Positions 25,044-32,851 of a stretch of DNA of 36,693 nt are shown one piece after another. The position numbers and the translations under genes are program-made. The stretch is from positions 1-36,693 of the forward strand of contig JABCYV010000019.1 in assembly GCA_013290025.1 (NCBI GenBank), given 5' to 3'. Numbering within the stretch: the stretch's first letter is position 1; every line of letters begins with the position of its first letter. The notes below the pieces were generated by a model that searched no databases, was not told where the DNA came from, and worked only from the letters and a program-made list of their open reading frames with translations. This stretch comes from Acidobacteriota bacterium. GTDB taxonomy: Bacteria; Acidobacteriota; Terriglobia; Terriglobales; Acidobacteriaceae.

Positions 25044-25859
25044 ATGTGGGAGAAGGTAGTGGCTGCTGAGAGAACGCTGCCAGATTTCGAGAATCCGCCT
25101 GCCGTCGAGACATTGATGGGGGTCCATTTTGCTCCAATCGATAAATGGCAGGGACCGTACTTCGGCTTGTTTTGGTCACGGATCAAGAAGGACTATCCCA
25201 GAGCTGAGGTGCAACCCCCAGTGGTTGCAGCGCCCACACCGGAGCTGGTTCTTCCACAGTTTCAAGGACGATTTGAGTTGCCAGTGCGCTGCTGGTTCTT
25301 CAACCACGACGAGACCCGTCTGATACAGGTTCAGAACAACCTCTTTCTTCATAACTGGCGAAAAGTCGCGCATACGGACAAGTATCTACACTACGATGAC
25401 CTCCGCCCGATCTTTGAGAGGGAGTGGCAGGTCTTTTGTAACTTTTTGGAGGGTGAGGGGCTGGGGATGCCTGCGGTACAACTCTGCGAAGTTACCTACG
25501 TAAACCACATCGACCGCGGAAACGGGTGGCAGTCGTTCGCGGACCTGTCCCAAGTGTTTCCGAACTGGTCGCCGCAGACGTCAGGCAACATCTTGCCCAC
25601 TCCTGAACTCGTCGCGATAAATGCGTCGTACCCTCTTAAAGACGTCGATGGGCATCTGCAGATCACTGCGCAACCGGCTGTCAGGCAAACTGATACCAAG
25701 GAGACCGTTCAGCTCACCGTGACGGCCAGATGCAAGCCGGCGTCGTATTCAAACCAGGATATCTATCGACGCCTCGATGACGCACGGAAGTGGGCGGTCT
25801 TGGGATTCACGGATTTCACCTCGAGCAAAATGCATGAAATTTGGGGAAGAAAATTATGA
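25044..25859 (+). CDS. TIGR04255-family protein
   Basis: A 271-residue protein with the N-terminal pattern of the sporadically distributed TIGR04255 family: DFENPPAVETLMGVHFAPI followed by FGLFWSRIKKDYPRAEVQPPV, then LPVRCWFFNHDETRLIQVQNNLFLHNWRK. These N-terminal blocks are the usual conserved part; the C-terminus is beta-rich (LQITAQPAVRQTDTKETVQLTV). Function is unknown; members occur in mobile and defence-like contexts. It overlaps the next gene by 4 bp (ATGA), so the two are coupled. No signal peptide or TM segment, so it is cytoplasmic. Family recall is from memory of the motif. Confidence 0.72.
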   Translation: MWEKVVAAERTLPDFENPPAVETLMGVHFAPIDKWQGPYFGLFWSRIKKDYPRAEVQPPVVAAPTPELVLPQFQGRFELPVRCWFFNHDETRLIQVQNNLFLHNWRKVAHTDKYLHYDDLRPIFEREWQVFCNFLEGEGLGMPAVQLCEVTYVNHIDRGNGWQSFADLSQVFPNWSPQTSGNILPTPELVAINASYPLKDVDGHLQITAQPAVRQTDTKETVQLTVTARCKPASYSNQDIYRRLDDARKWAVLGFTDFTSSKMHEIWGRKL

Positions 25860-26320
25860 GTCATTCTGCAGTTTGGGAGGGAGTCCTACCACAGCTTGAA
25901 GAACCTGCCCAGAACCAATGGAGTAAAGTGACGTCCCTTTTCACTGCTGCCCCTTGGGTTTTTGAGGTGCTCGATAGGATCGCTGCGTTGGCGAACCTCC
26001 CCAACGATTGGGATGGATACGGAAGCCCGCGGATCGACCCCGGGGCGGTGGCAGCCGCCAGAAGGTTTGTGGCGTCAGTCGCTTTCAAAAACTTACCCTG
26101 CCCGAATGTCTCTCCTGTTTTGGGAGGAAGTTTGGGATTGCAATGGCGTTACGGTGAGAAGGAGCTTGAGTTTACTTTCCAACCAAACGGAGAAATTGAG
26201 TTCCTGAGAGTCTTGGGAGCCGACTTGGACCGAGATGAGAACATGGAAACGGGCACTTTGCGACATGAGCCGGAGACGGCTGGTTTGAAGTTCTTGCTCT
26301 GGATGACCGGGCCTCGATGA
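25856..26320 (+). CDS. Hypothetical protein with 'LPNDWDGYGS' motif, partner of TIGR04255
   Basis: A 154-residue soluble protein. Its ATG overlaps the TGA of the TIGR04255 gene and has GGGGAAG just upstream. The recognisable block is ALANLPNDWDGYGSPRIDP followed by AVAAARRFV, then PNVSPVLGGSLGLQWRYGEKELEFTF, a beta-hairpin-like stretch. Small proteins with this WDGYG(S/A) block occur in accessory regions, often beside TIGR04255-like genes as far as I recall, but no function is known. The tight overlap argues for a complex or a toxin-antitoxin-like balance with its neighbours; this is inference. Confidence 0.7.
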   Translation: MSHSAVWEGVLPQLEEPAQNQWSKVTSLFTAAPWVFEVLDRIAALANLPNDWDGYGSPRIDPGAVAAARRFVASVAFKNLPCPNVSPVLGGSLGLQWRYGEKELEFTFQPNGEIEFLRVLGADLDRDENMETGTLRHEPETAGLKFLLWMTGPR

Positions 26321-26342
26321 AGCCGTGGGCGGCCCCACGTCC

Positions 26343-26718
26343 ATGCCTCCTCGACAAGATGATCGGACGATTGCTGAAAACACTGTCCTCTGGAGGGCAA
26401 TATCCGAACTCCAGATTTGCACGGAGGATGATGGACGCGAACGAGCGCAAACATGGGCATTTGAGAGTGACGACAACGAGGTTTCTGCGTGGATAGCCGC
26501 GGAGACAGAGCTTGGTTGGCTAATCGCACGGTTTCCCCCATTCTAGAATTGCTGAATTCACGGCTGCTCAAGCCCGAGAATGTCGCAACATCGTTACCAG
26601 AGATCCGGTGGAGGGAAACGCCTCACACGTTGTCATCTGCCCGTTGCCAGGGAAGTCCAACTCTCAGATCAAGAAGGACGCGAGACGCCTAGCTTCTAAG
26701 GCCCGACTTCTTCCATAG
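26343..26718 (+). pseudogene. Small accessory protein gene split by a frameshift in a C5 run
   Basis: The first part (ATG 26343, or GTG 26325 in frame) reads TVLWRAISELQICTEDDGRERAQ then TWAFESDDNEVSAWIAAE and stops at TAG 26544. Dropping one C from the run at 26535-26539 lets the frame continue as IAEFTAAQARECRNIVTRDP, then VEGNASHVVICPLPGKS and a helical tail, stopping at 26716-26718. The joined ~124-residue product resembles a family with an N-terminal LWRRI..(R)xSSxAF block and a C-terminal ARxxxxxVxxDPxxxNPAHAxV block that I have seen but cannot name. It could be a decayed gene, a sequencing error, slippage-based phase variation or programmed frameshifting. It directly follows the WDGYG gene. 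Confidence 0.6.
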
Positions 26719-26781
26719 AACGACTGACGGTCCTGCTCGTCTCTTACTGATCAGGTGCTCCGAACGGAGACCTGCAGAAGC

Positions 26782-26805
26782 CCGACATCGTGCGATATAT
26801 TTTGT
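26782..26805. repeat. Direct repeat, right copy (degenerate hslU 3' end)
   Basis: CCGACATCGTG (26782-26792) runs straight into CGATATATTTTGT (ending 26805), reproducing the two conserved blocks of the hslU tail without the 18-bp spacer. Together with 24692-24733 it frames a ~2.07-kb insert, like an att-site duplication. The 26547-26864 stretch otherwise holds only the second half of the frameshifted gene and a hairpin. Confidence 0.72.
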
Positions 26806-26821
26806 TAGGTTAGCAACAACT

Positions 26822-26851
26822 CTGGCGCGAGCCCTCGCCCTCGCCAGTTTT
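26822..26851 (+). terminator. Weak hairpin with T-run at the end of the accessory island
   Basis: CTGGCG (26822-26827) pairs with CGCCAG (26842-26847), followed by TTTT (26848-26851). It would end plus-strand transcription from the island before the convergent phosphoesterase gene. Confidence 0.4.
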
Positions 26852-26864
26852 CGGCTTGAGCCTT

Positions 26865-28073
26865 TCAGTAGTTGGTTTTGATCGTCAGGGAGTCGAATAT
26901 TCCAGGTGCTCCCTTCTTCGTACTCCCAGGATCGGGCACGGCCACGTAGTCGCATTGGATTTTCTTCTTCGTCACGGTGATTCGCAGATAGCCATGTTGG
27001 TTGTCGCAGAAGTTCTCCAGGATGCCGTCTCCACCAGCCATTTGTATCGGAAGCTTGCCGCTGTGAAAGACCTTCGAGAGCGTGTGCAGCGCGGGATTGT
27101 AGCCTCCCGCGCCCGCCACAATCATCGGGACTGCCTGTCCGTTTAAAGAACCCTGAAAACGCTGGTAATTGTGAACGTGACCGGAAAGCACCAGTTCCGG
27201 CACACGGCCGGCAGAAGCTGAGGCTTGCTCGAGCACGCCCTTCAGGTGCTGGCTTCCTGGTTTACTGCCATAAGCGGAATAAATCGGATGGTGGACGGCG
27301 ACGATGAGGGCACGATCGTTCGGAGCCAATTTCAGTTCTAACTCAAACCAGTCAATCTGGGCCTGGCTGAGCTGGCCGCCCTCCGGGCAATTGCTGTAAA
27401 GACCGACTATGGTCACCAGCGGCGTCAGCAATGTCCAGTAGACGTAGGGCTGGGTCATAGTTGTGCGCGGGGCGTCGTGCCCTTCTGGGGTATGGGTAGG
27501 AGCCTGGCTGCAGAAGTTCCGGACGAAACCTTCAAGACTCGACTCTCCGGTCTGAGGGTCGACATCGCCATCGTGATTTCCGGGGATGGCCATGATCGGC
27601 GCCGGATAATTCATGTAGGGCTCGTAGAATTCGGGATAGTAGTTGTCCAGTTCGCCATCGTAATAAACCACGTCGCCCAGGTGATAAAAAAACGAAGGAT
27701 GCGTGGTCACATCCGGCGTGCCGAAGTCCATCTCCATGTAGCTTGCAACATTCTCAATCTGGCTCGGAGTGTTCACCCCTCCGGTATCCCCGACCGAGTG
27801 AAAAACCATGGTCCCCGAGGTTTCTATGGAATTCATAGCGTCGTTGGACAGGACGCTGTCCAACGAGAGACGGAAGGGTGCTGCGCCTGTGGCCGGTGGA
27901 AGATCGCGCCAGGGCTGCGTTGGATGCTTGTTGGGATCGATGACGGTCTGGAAGGTTTGCGGTAGGCGGCTTGCGCCAAACGCCCGTCCAGGTCTGGGCG
28001 TCGGGTGATGCTTCTGGTTGTTCAACAGAGACGTGGCGTCTATGATCGTGGCTTTGCGGGCACGGGTTTTCAT
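26865..28073 (-). CDS. Calcineurin-like metallophosphoesterase (purple acid phosphatase type)
   Basis: A 402-residue two-metal phosphoesterase. All motif blocks are visible in order: GDTGG, YHLGDVVYYDGE, IPGNHDGD, VAVHHPIYS and SGHVHNYQR, the last being typical of purple-acid-phosphatase relatives. There is no clear signal peptide; the first ~65 residues are low in hydrophobicity and unlike the family, so location is uncertain. The natural substrate is unknown. A GAGGTGA ribosome site precedes the ATG at 28073. The gene stands alone, convergent with the accessory island and divergent from the aminotransferase. Confidence 0.88.
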   Translation of the reverse strand: MKTRARKATIIDATSLLNNQKHHPTPRPGRAFGASRLPQTFQTVIDPNKHPTQPWRDLPPATGAAPFRLSLDSVLSNDAMNSIETSGTMVFHSVGDTGGVNTPSQIENVASYMEMDFGTPDVTTHPSFFYHLGDVVYYDGELDNYYPEFYEPYMNYPAPIMAIPGNHDGDVDPQTGESSLEGFVRNFCSQAPTHTPEGHDAPRTTMTQPYVYWTLLTPLVTIVGLYSNCPEGGQLSQAQIDWFELELKLAPNDRALIVAVHHPIYSAYGSKPGSQHLKGVLEQASASAGRVPELVLSGHVHNYQRFQGSLNGQAVPMIVAGAGGYNPALHTLSKVFHSGKLPIQMAGGDGILENFCDNQHGYLRITVTKKKIQCDYVAVPDPGSTKKGAPGIFDSLTIKTNY

Positions 28074-28227
28074 AACTCATTCACCTCGAAGAATTGAATT
28101 TCGAGCCGGGGCCGAACGGGGAAAGCGCAGGGAAGTGTGCCGACAACTCTAATCCAGTTGGCCTAAATGTCAAAGGGCAATTCGCGGCAGCCGTGGCTCG
28201 GTTTAGATCTCCGGACCGCTTTCCGAA

Positions 28228-28340
28228 GCGTCATCCCGAAACCCGCCGCAGTTCAGGCGGGTGAAGGATCTCGCGTGGGAGCCTATCGGAACACGTTGCC
28301 GTTCCGCACGCCAGATCCCTCGCAGAGCTCGGGATGACGC
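28228..28340. repeat. Dispersed palindromic repeat, GTCATCCC family (copy 2)
   Basis: A 113-bp element bounded by GCGTCATCCC (28228-28237) and GGGATGACGC (28331-28340), with inner AAGGATCT and AGATCCCT arms and the shared CGGAACACGTTGCC... core style of copy 1. It fills most of the 343-bp gap between the phosphoesterase and aminotransferase genes; the remaining 28074-28227 shows nothing recognisable. Confidence 0.75.
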
Positions 28341-28416
28341 CAGATTGGATGAACACGAGCCACTACCAACGTGGCGAGTCGAGCCGAGGAAAAAACACAT
28401 ACTAAGGAGAAGCTTC

Positions 28417-29769
28417 GTGAGCACGATAGAACGCCAACGGCTGAAGTCTTTGATGCAACGCGAGCAGAAGCGGTTCGTCGATGAGCGCCCCAAATCCAAG
28501 GCCCTGTTTGCGCGCGCGGGCAAGTCATTGTTGGGAGGCGTGCCCATGAACTGGATGGTGAAATGGGCGGGAGCATTTCCGCCATTCGTGCGCGAGGCGC
28601 AGGGTACGCACTTCTACGATGTGGACGGACACCGCTACATCGACTTTTGTCTTGGCGACACTGGCGCCATGACCGGGCACTCGCCTTTCGCGACGGTCAA
28701 GGCGGTCGAGGACCAGATACGCCGCGGAATTACCCTGATGCTGCCCAGCGAAGATTCAGTCCTCGTTGGTGAAGAGTTGCAGCAACGTTTCGGATTGCCC
28801 TACTGGCAATTCGCGCTCACCGCCACTGACGCGAACCGCTTTTCTATCCGGCTGGCACGACAGATTACTCAGCGTCCAAAGATTCTAGTTTTCAACTGGT
28901 GTTATCACGGCACCGTAGATGAGACTCTCATTACCCTGAAAGACGGCGTTGCCCAAGCCCGCCGCGGCAATATCGGACCACCGCTTGATCCTGCGGTCAC
29001 GACCAATGTCGTCGAGTTTAATGATCTCGGCGGGTTGGAGCAGGCTCTCGTTCCGGGCGACGTGGCCTGCGTACTGGCTGAGCCGGTCATGACTAACGTC
29101 GGCATCGTGCATCCCGCGCCCGGCTTTCATCAGTCCTTGCGCGAACTGACCCGCAAGCATGGCACGCTGCTCATCATTGACGAGACTCATACCATTTGCG
29201 CCGGCCCCGGAGGTTACACTGGTGCCGAGAGTCTCCAGCCGGACGTCCTGGTCTTTGGCAAGCCGATAGCAGGAGGAGTTCCGGGCGCGGCTTACGGATT
29301 CACCGAGGAGGTCGCGAAGCGCATCGCCGACCGGCAGAATCTGGAAGATTGCGACACCGGTGGCATTGGGGGAACCCTGGCAGGTAACGCACTTTCGCTG
29401 GCTGCTATGCGGGCTACCCTGACAAAAGTTCTGACGAAAGACGCCTTCGACCGCATGATTCCGATGGCAGAGCGATGGATGACGGGAGTGGAGAAGGTCA
29501 TCGCGGAATTCGCCTTGCCCTGGCATGTGACCCGGCTGGGCTGTCGCGCCGAATATTTATTCTCGCCTGCCCAGCCAACAAACGGCACCGAGGCCCACGG
29601 GGCGATGGACTTTGAGTTGGAAAGGTTTATGCATCTCTATGCCATGAACCGGGGCATTCTGCTGACTCCCTTCCACAATATGGCGCTGATGTCGCCACAG
29701 ACCGATACTTCGGACATCGACCAACACACTCGCGTCTTTCGCGAAGGGGTGAAGGAACTGGTGGCGTAG
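28417..29769 (+). CDS. PLP-dependent class III aminotransferase (HemL-like family)
   Basis: A 450-residue fold-type I enzyme. Visible features: GVPMNWMVKWAGAFPPF near residue 50, YIDFCLGDTGAMTGH, VFNWCYHGTVDE, the PLP aspartate Asp255 in LIIDETHTI and the Schiff-base lysine Lys282 in VFGKPIAGGVPGAAYGF. It resembles glutamate-1-semialdehyde aminomutase-like transaminases, but the N-terminus and the SATDAN-type segment (ALTATDANRFSIR) place it in a separate aminotransferase group, so the substrate is open. The GTG at 28417 is the start because AAGGAGA (28404-28410) lies 6 nt upstream; upstream in-frame codons fall in a repeat. True hemL is at the left edge. Confidence 0.87.
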   Translation: MSTIERQRLKSLMQREQKRFVDERPKSKALFARAGKSLLGGVPMNWMVKWAGAFPPFVREAQGTHFYDVDGHRYIDFCLGDTGAMTGHSPFATVKAVEDQIRRGITLMLPSEDSVLVGEELQQRFGLPYWQFALTATDANRFSIRLARQITQRPKILVFNWCYHGTVDETLITLKDGVAQARRGNIGPPLDPAVTTNVVEFNDLGGLEQALVPGDVACVLAEPVMTNVGIVHPAPGFHQSLRELTRKHGTLLIIDETHTICAGPGGYTGAESLQPDVLVFGKPIAGGVPGAAYGFTEEVAKRIADRQNLEDCDTGGIGGTLAGNALSLAAMRATLTKVLTKDAFDRMIPMAERWMTGVEKVIAEFALPWHVTRLGCRAEYLFSPAQPTNGTEAHGAMDFELERFMHLYAMNRGILLTPFHNMALMSPQTDTSDIDQHTRVFREGVKELVA

Positions 29770-29840
29770 TTGGCGGATGCCACGGTGCTGCGTGGCCAGT
29801 CGCCTGCAATCCTCTTCTGTTATTCTGTTGCTCCCCTTTC

Positions 29841-30956
29841 ATGAAGCCAGCGCTCGTCACGCTCTTGTTTGCAATGGCGTTTACAGGGTTGCTGGCCGGC
29901 TGCGGCACGCCGGGCCCGCCTCTGCCGCCCTCGCTGGAGCTGCCCCAGCCTGTGACTGATCTGAGCGCGGGACGCAAGGGCGACAAGGTTTCACTGTCGT
30001 GGACCGTTCCTAACCGCACCACGGATCAAGAACGGGTGCGTCACCTGGGCGTCACTCGCATCTGCCGCAGCTCGAGAGCAAACATCAGCGGATGTGGAAC
30101 TCCGGTGGCAGAAGTTCCCGCGCCCCCTCTGCCGCCGCCACCCGCGAAGAAAAATAAGTCGAAGAAGACCACTGAAAAAGTTCGGGCCAGTTATGTGGAC
30201 ACCCTTCCTCGCCAACTTGAGGAACAAGATCCCACGGCTCAGATTGCATATGCCGTTTCAGTGCTGAACACCAGGGGCCGCAGCGCGGGGCTTTCCAATC
30301 AGGTTCTGGTGCCTGCCGCCCCCACTCTTCCCCCTCCAGCGGATTTCACCGCCGAGGTCACAGCCAATGGAGTGCGAGTTTCATGGTCGTGCGGACCGGC
30401 CATTCCTGCGCCAACGCCGATTCTTCAATATCGAATCCGCGTCTACCGTCGTGTCGAAGGGGGTAAGACCGAGACGAGAGTCGGTGAGACCGACGCGCAA
30501 GACTGCTCCAAACTCGAAATGCTGGATCCGACGATCGAGTGGGAGAAGAACAACGTCTATCGTGGGACGGTGGTCACTGTGATTTCAGCACCCGGCAAGC
30601 CGGAGGCCGAGGTCGAGGGCGATGACACACCGGTAGTGAAGGTGTTTACCCGCGATATCTTCCCTCCGACTGTCCCATCAGGGTTGCAGGCCGTCTTTTC
30701 AGGGGTTGGGCAAGCGCCGTTCGTGGATTTGGTCTGGGCAACGAACGCGGACGTGGACCTCGCCGGCTACAACATCTATCGCCACGAAGAGGGCAGCGGC
30801 CCGCCGGCAAAAATCAACTCGGAACTGTTGAAGACTACGGCGTTTCGGGACACGAATGTCATTTCGGGCAAAAAGTATTTCTATTCTGTTTCGGCGGTCG
30901 ATCTGCGTGGAAACGAAAGTGCGAAGTCGGATGAGGCCAGTGAAGTCATACCATGA
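29841..30956 (+). CDS. Lipoprotein with fibronectin type III domains
   Basis: A 371-residue lipoprotein: signal peptide with lipobox LLAG and Cys21, a Pro-rich segment, then FnIII-like modules. The first (about 35-155) is interrupted by a Pro/Lys stretch (PPLPPPPAKKNKSKKTT), the second spans about 160-270 and the third about 275-370 (PPTVPSGLQAVFSG to YFYSVSAVDLRGNES), where the last has the typical AGYNIYRH and KYFYSVSAVD strands. It probably faces the periplasm or the cell surface; partner unknown. TATTCT at 29820 lies 15 nt before the ATG, and no Shine-Dalgarno is evident. It is followed 34 bp later by a FAH gene. Confidence 0.85.
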   Translation: MKPALVTLLFAMAFTGLLAGCGTPGPPLPPSLELPQPVTDLSAGRKGDKVSLSWTVPNRTTDQERVRHLGVTRICRSSRANISGCGTPVAEVPAPPLPPPPAKKNKSKKTTEKVRASYVDTLPRQLEEQDPTAQIAYAVSVLNTRGRSAGLSNQVLVPAAPTLPPPADFTAEVTANGVRVSWSCGPAIPAPTPILQYRIRVYRRVEGGKTETRVGETDAQDCSKLEMLDPTIEWEKNNVYRGTVVTVISAPGKPEAEVEGDDTPVVKVFTRDIFPPTVPSGLQAVFSGVGQAPFVDLVWATNADVDLAGYNIYRHEEGSGPPAKINSELLKTTAFRDTNVISGKKYFYSVSAVDLRGNESAKSDEASEVIP

Positions 30957-30990
30957 AATGCCAGACCTAAAACCCTGTCTCTGAGGTGTT

Positions 30991-31794
30991 ATGAAATATT
31001 GCCGCTTTCAACTCGATAGTCAGGCTCACTACGGCCTGGTCGAATCCGTTGCGGGGAAAGACGAGATTACCCGGCTGCTGCTGCGTCCGCCAGAACAGAT
31101 GGGCGGGGACATTGAGGATTTGCCCACCAAGCGGATGGATCGTCTGCCTTTCGCCGAGGCCAGGCTGTTGGCGCCGGTTCGCCCATCAAAAATTGTTTGC
31201 GTGGGCCGCAACTACCGCGAGCATGCCGCCGAGCTGGGAAATGAAGTCCCGGCGGAGCCTTTGATATTTTTCAAACCGCCATCCTCATTGCTGGCTCCGG
31301 AACAGCAGATTCGCAGGCCCAAGCTCTCGCAGCGAGTGGATTACGAAGGCGAGCTCGCGGTAGTGGTGGGCAGGAAGTGCTACAAAGCCGGCCCCGACGA
31401 GGACGTTCGTCCCTATATTCTCGGTTACAGCTGCCTCAACGACGTAACGGCGCGCGATCTGCAGAAAAGCGACGGCCAATGGACCCGCGCCAAGGGCTTC
31501 GACACTTTCTGCCCTGTCGGTCCACTGGTCACCGACGAGATTGACCCCTGGGCGGGCGTCAGCGTCGAAACCCGGGTCAACGGGGAAACCCGCCAGCAGG
31601 GCAACACGCGGGATTTCATCTTCCCCCTGGAGGTCGTGGTCCGCCACATCACGCAGGTCATGACGCTGTTCCCCGGAGACTTGATCGCCACGGGCACACC
31701 GAAAGGCGTGGGCCCGGTTGTCGCTGGAGAGGTGATCGAGGTGAGCGTGGAGGGAGTGGGGACGCTACGGAATCCAGTGGTGGATGAACAGTAA
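30991..31794 (+). CDS. Fumarylacetoacetate hydrolase (FAH)-family protein
   Basis: A 267-residue FAH-fold enzyme with N-terminal small domain and C-terminal catalytic domain: [26 protein letters not shown], metal-binding [37 protein letters not shown] and [13 protein letters not shown]. Such proteins are acylpyruvate hydrolases, oxaloacetate decarboxylases or HpcE-like isomerase/decarboxylases; the substrate is not decided by these motifs. GAGGT precedes the ATG. It is followed after 34 bp by a ketopantoate-reductase-like gene on the same strand. Confidence 0.92.
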   Translation: MKYCRFQLDSQAHYGLVESVAGKDEITRLLLRPPEQMGGDIEDLPTKRMDRLPFAEARLLAPVRPSKIVCVGRNYREHAAELGNEVPAEPLIFFKPPSSLLAPEQQIRRPKLSQRVDYEGELAVVVGRKCYKAGPDEDVRPYILGYSCLNDVTARDLQKSDGQWTRAKGFDTFCPVGPLVTDEIDPWAGVSVETRVNGETRQQGNTRDFIFPLEVVVRHITQVMTLFPGDLIATGTPKGVGPVVAGEVIEVSVEGVGTLRNPVVDEQ

Positions 31795-31828
31795 GTGATT
31801 GATATAGCGTCTACCGGGGAGCGCTGGC

Positions 31829-32704
31829 ATGGAACATGCAGTTTTGGGAGCCGGAGCCATCGGAGGTCTGGTTGGCACTGCGGTGGCGTCCCTTGGCGAA
31901 GGCGTCACCGTGTTAGTACGACCAGAGAGGCTGCCGGGTTATCCCGCAAACTTGTCACTGGAACGCCCGTCAGGCGCCGTCACGGCACCGGCGAAAGTCG
32001 CGACCACGCTCTCAAATTCGGTTGACGTGCTTTGGATCGCGACCAAAACCTATCAACTAAAAACGGCGCTGCAAGCTGTCCAGTCATTGCCACGCTATAT
32101 AGTTCCGTTGCTGAACGGAGTGGATCACGTCGAGGTCCTGCGCGGACACTTTGGCCGTGATCGCGTGCTGCCGGCGACGATCGCGGTTGAAGCCGAGAAG
32201 ATTGCCCCGGGACGGTTTGTGCAGCGGTCCCCATTCGTAAATCTGAACCTTGCCGCCAGTGGAGAGCAAGTCCTGGGCGCAATCGTCGCACGATTGCGCG
32301 ATCTCGAATTCACGTGCCGGTTCATCCAGAACGAGCAGACTTTGCTGTGGAGCAAGCTCTGCTTCCTGGGACCATTCGCGCTCGTGACGTCGGCATCCGG
32401 TATGAACAAAGGGGAGATCTACGCGGATGCGGGGTGGAAACGCAAGTTGATTTCCGCCATGGCTGAGGCCTGCGGCGTGGCGCAAGCAAGCGGCGCAGAA
32501 GTAGACGCGGCCCAGATTCAGACGATCTACGACGGCTTGCTCTCGGGCATACGCAGCTCCATGCAGAAAGACCTTGCCGCCGGGCGGCAGCTCGAGTTGG
32601 ATGCCATTGGCGCTCCGATTGTGCGTGGTGGGGAACGTTACGGCATCGATGTCTCCACTACGGATGCCCTGATTGCTGTGATTCGCGCCAAGGCCGCTGG
32701 ATAG
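31829..32704 (+). CDS. Ketopantoate reductase-family (PanE/ApbA) dehydrogenase
   Basis: A 291-residue NADPH-dependent reductase with an N-terminal Rossmann motif GAGAIGGLVG (residues 8-17), LWIATKTYQL (the conserved Lys region), PLLNGVDHVE and the C-terminal helical domain with SSMQKDLAAGRQLELDAIGAPIVR, which carries the SSMxxDxxxGRxxExDxIxG signature of the family. It may make pantoate for CoA, but many paralogues act on other 2-oxo acids. GGGGAG lies 8 nt before the ATG. It appears coupled with the FAH gene. Confidence 0.9.
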   Translation: MEHAVLGAGAIGGLVGTAVASLGEGVTVLVRPERLPGYPANLSLERPSGAVTAPAKVATTLSNSVDVLWIATKTYQLKTALQAVQSLPRYIVPLLNGVDHVEVLRGHFGRDRVLPATIAVEAEKIAPGRFVQRSPFVNLNLAASGEQVLGAIVARLRDLEFTCRFIQNEQTLLWSKLCFLGPFALVTSASGMNKGEIYADAGWKRKLISAMAEACGVAQASGAEVDAAQIQTIYDGLLSGIRSSMQKDLAAGRQLELDAIGAPIVRGGERYGIDVSTTDALIAVIRAKAAG

Positions 32705-32750
32705 ACGAATGGAGGCGCAAGCTTTCTCGCGCACCGCAGAGGCCTCAGTT

Positions 32751-32775
32751 TGTGCTATCGCCTGTTTACAACAGT
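32751..32775 (+). repeat. Cassette-region repeat R1
   Basis: TGTGCTATCGCCTGTTTACA then ACAGT, preceded by CCTCAG. It matches the consensus GTGTAATCGCCTGGTTGAAACAG loosely and begins the repeat-bounded region at the right end. Confidence 0.45.
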
Positions 32776-32851
32776 CTGTTCCCGCGAGAGCCAGACTCGC
32801 CTGTCGGCTGGCCTTCCTGTTATGCTGTCGGCGTCCCGGCTGGCGCTTGCC

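Noticed and set aside
26317-26500. ATGA-overlapping start (26317) for the last island gene
   Set aside because: This frame gives a basic, low-complexity product and stops early; the frame from 26343 carries the family-like LWRAI block.
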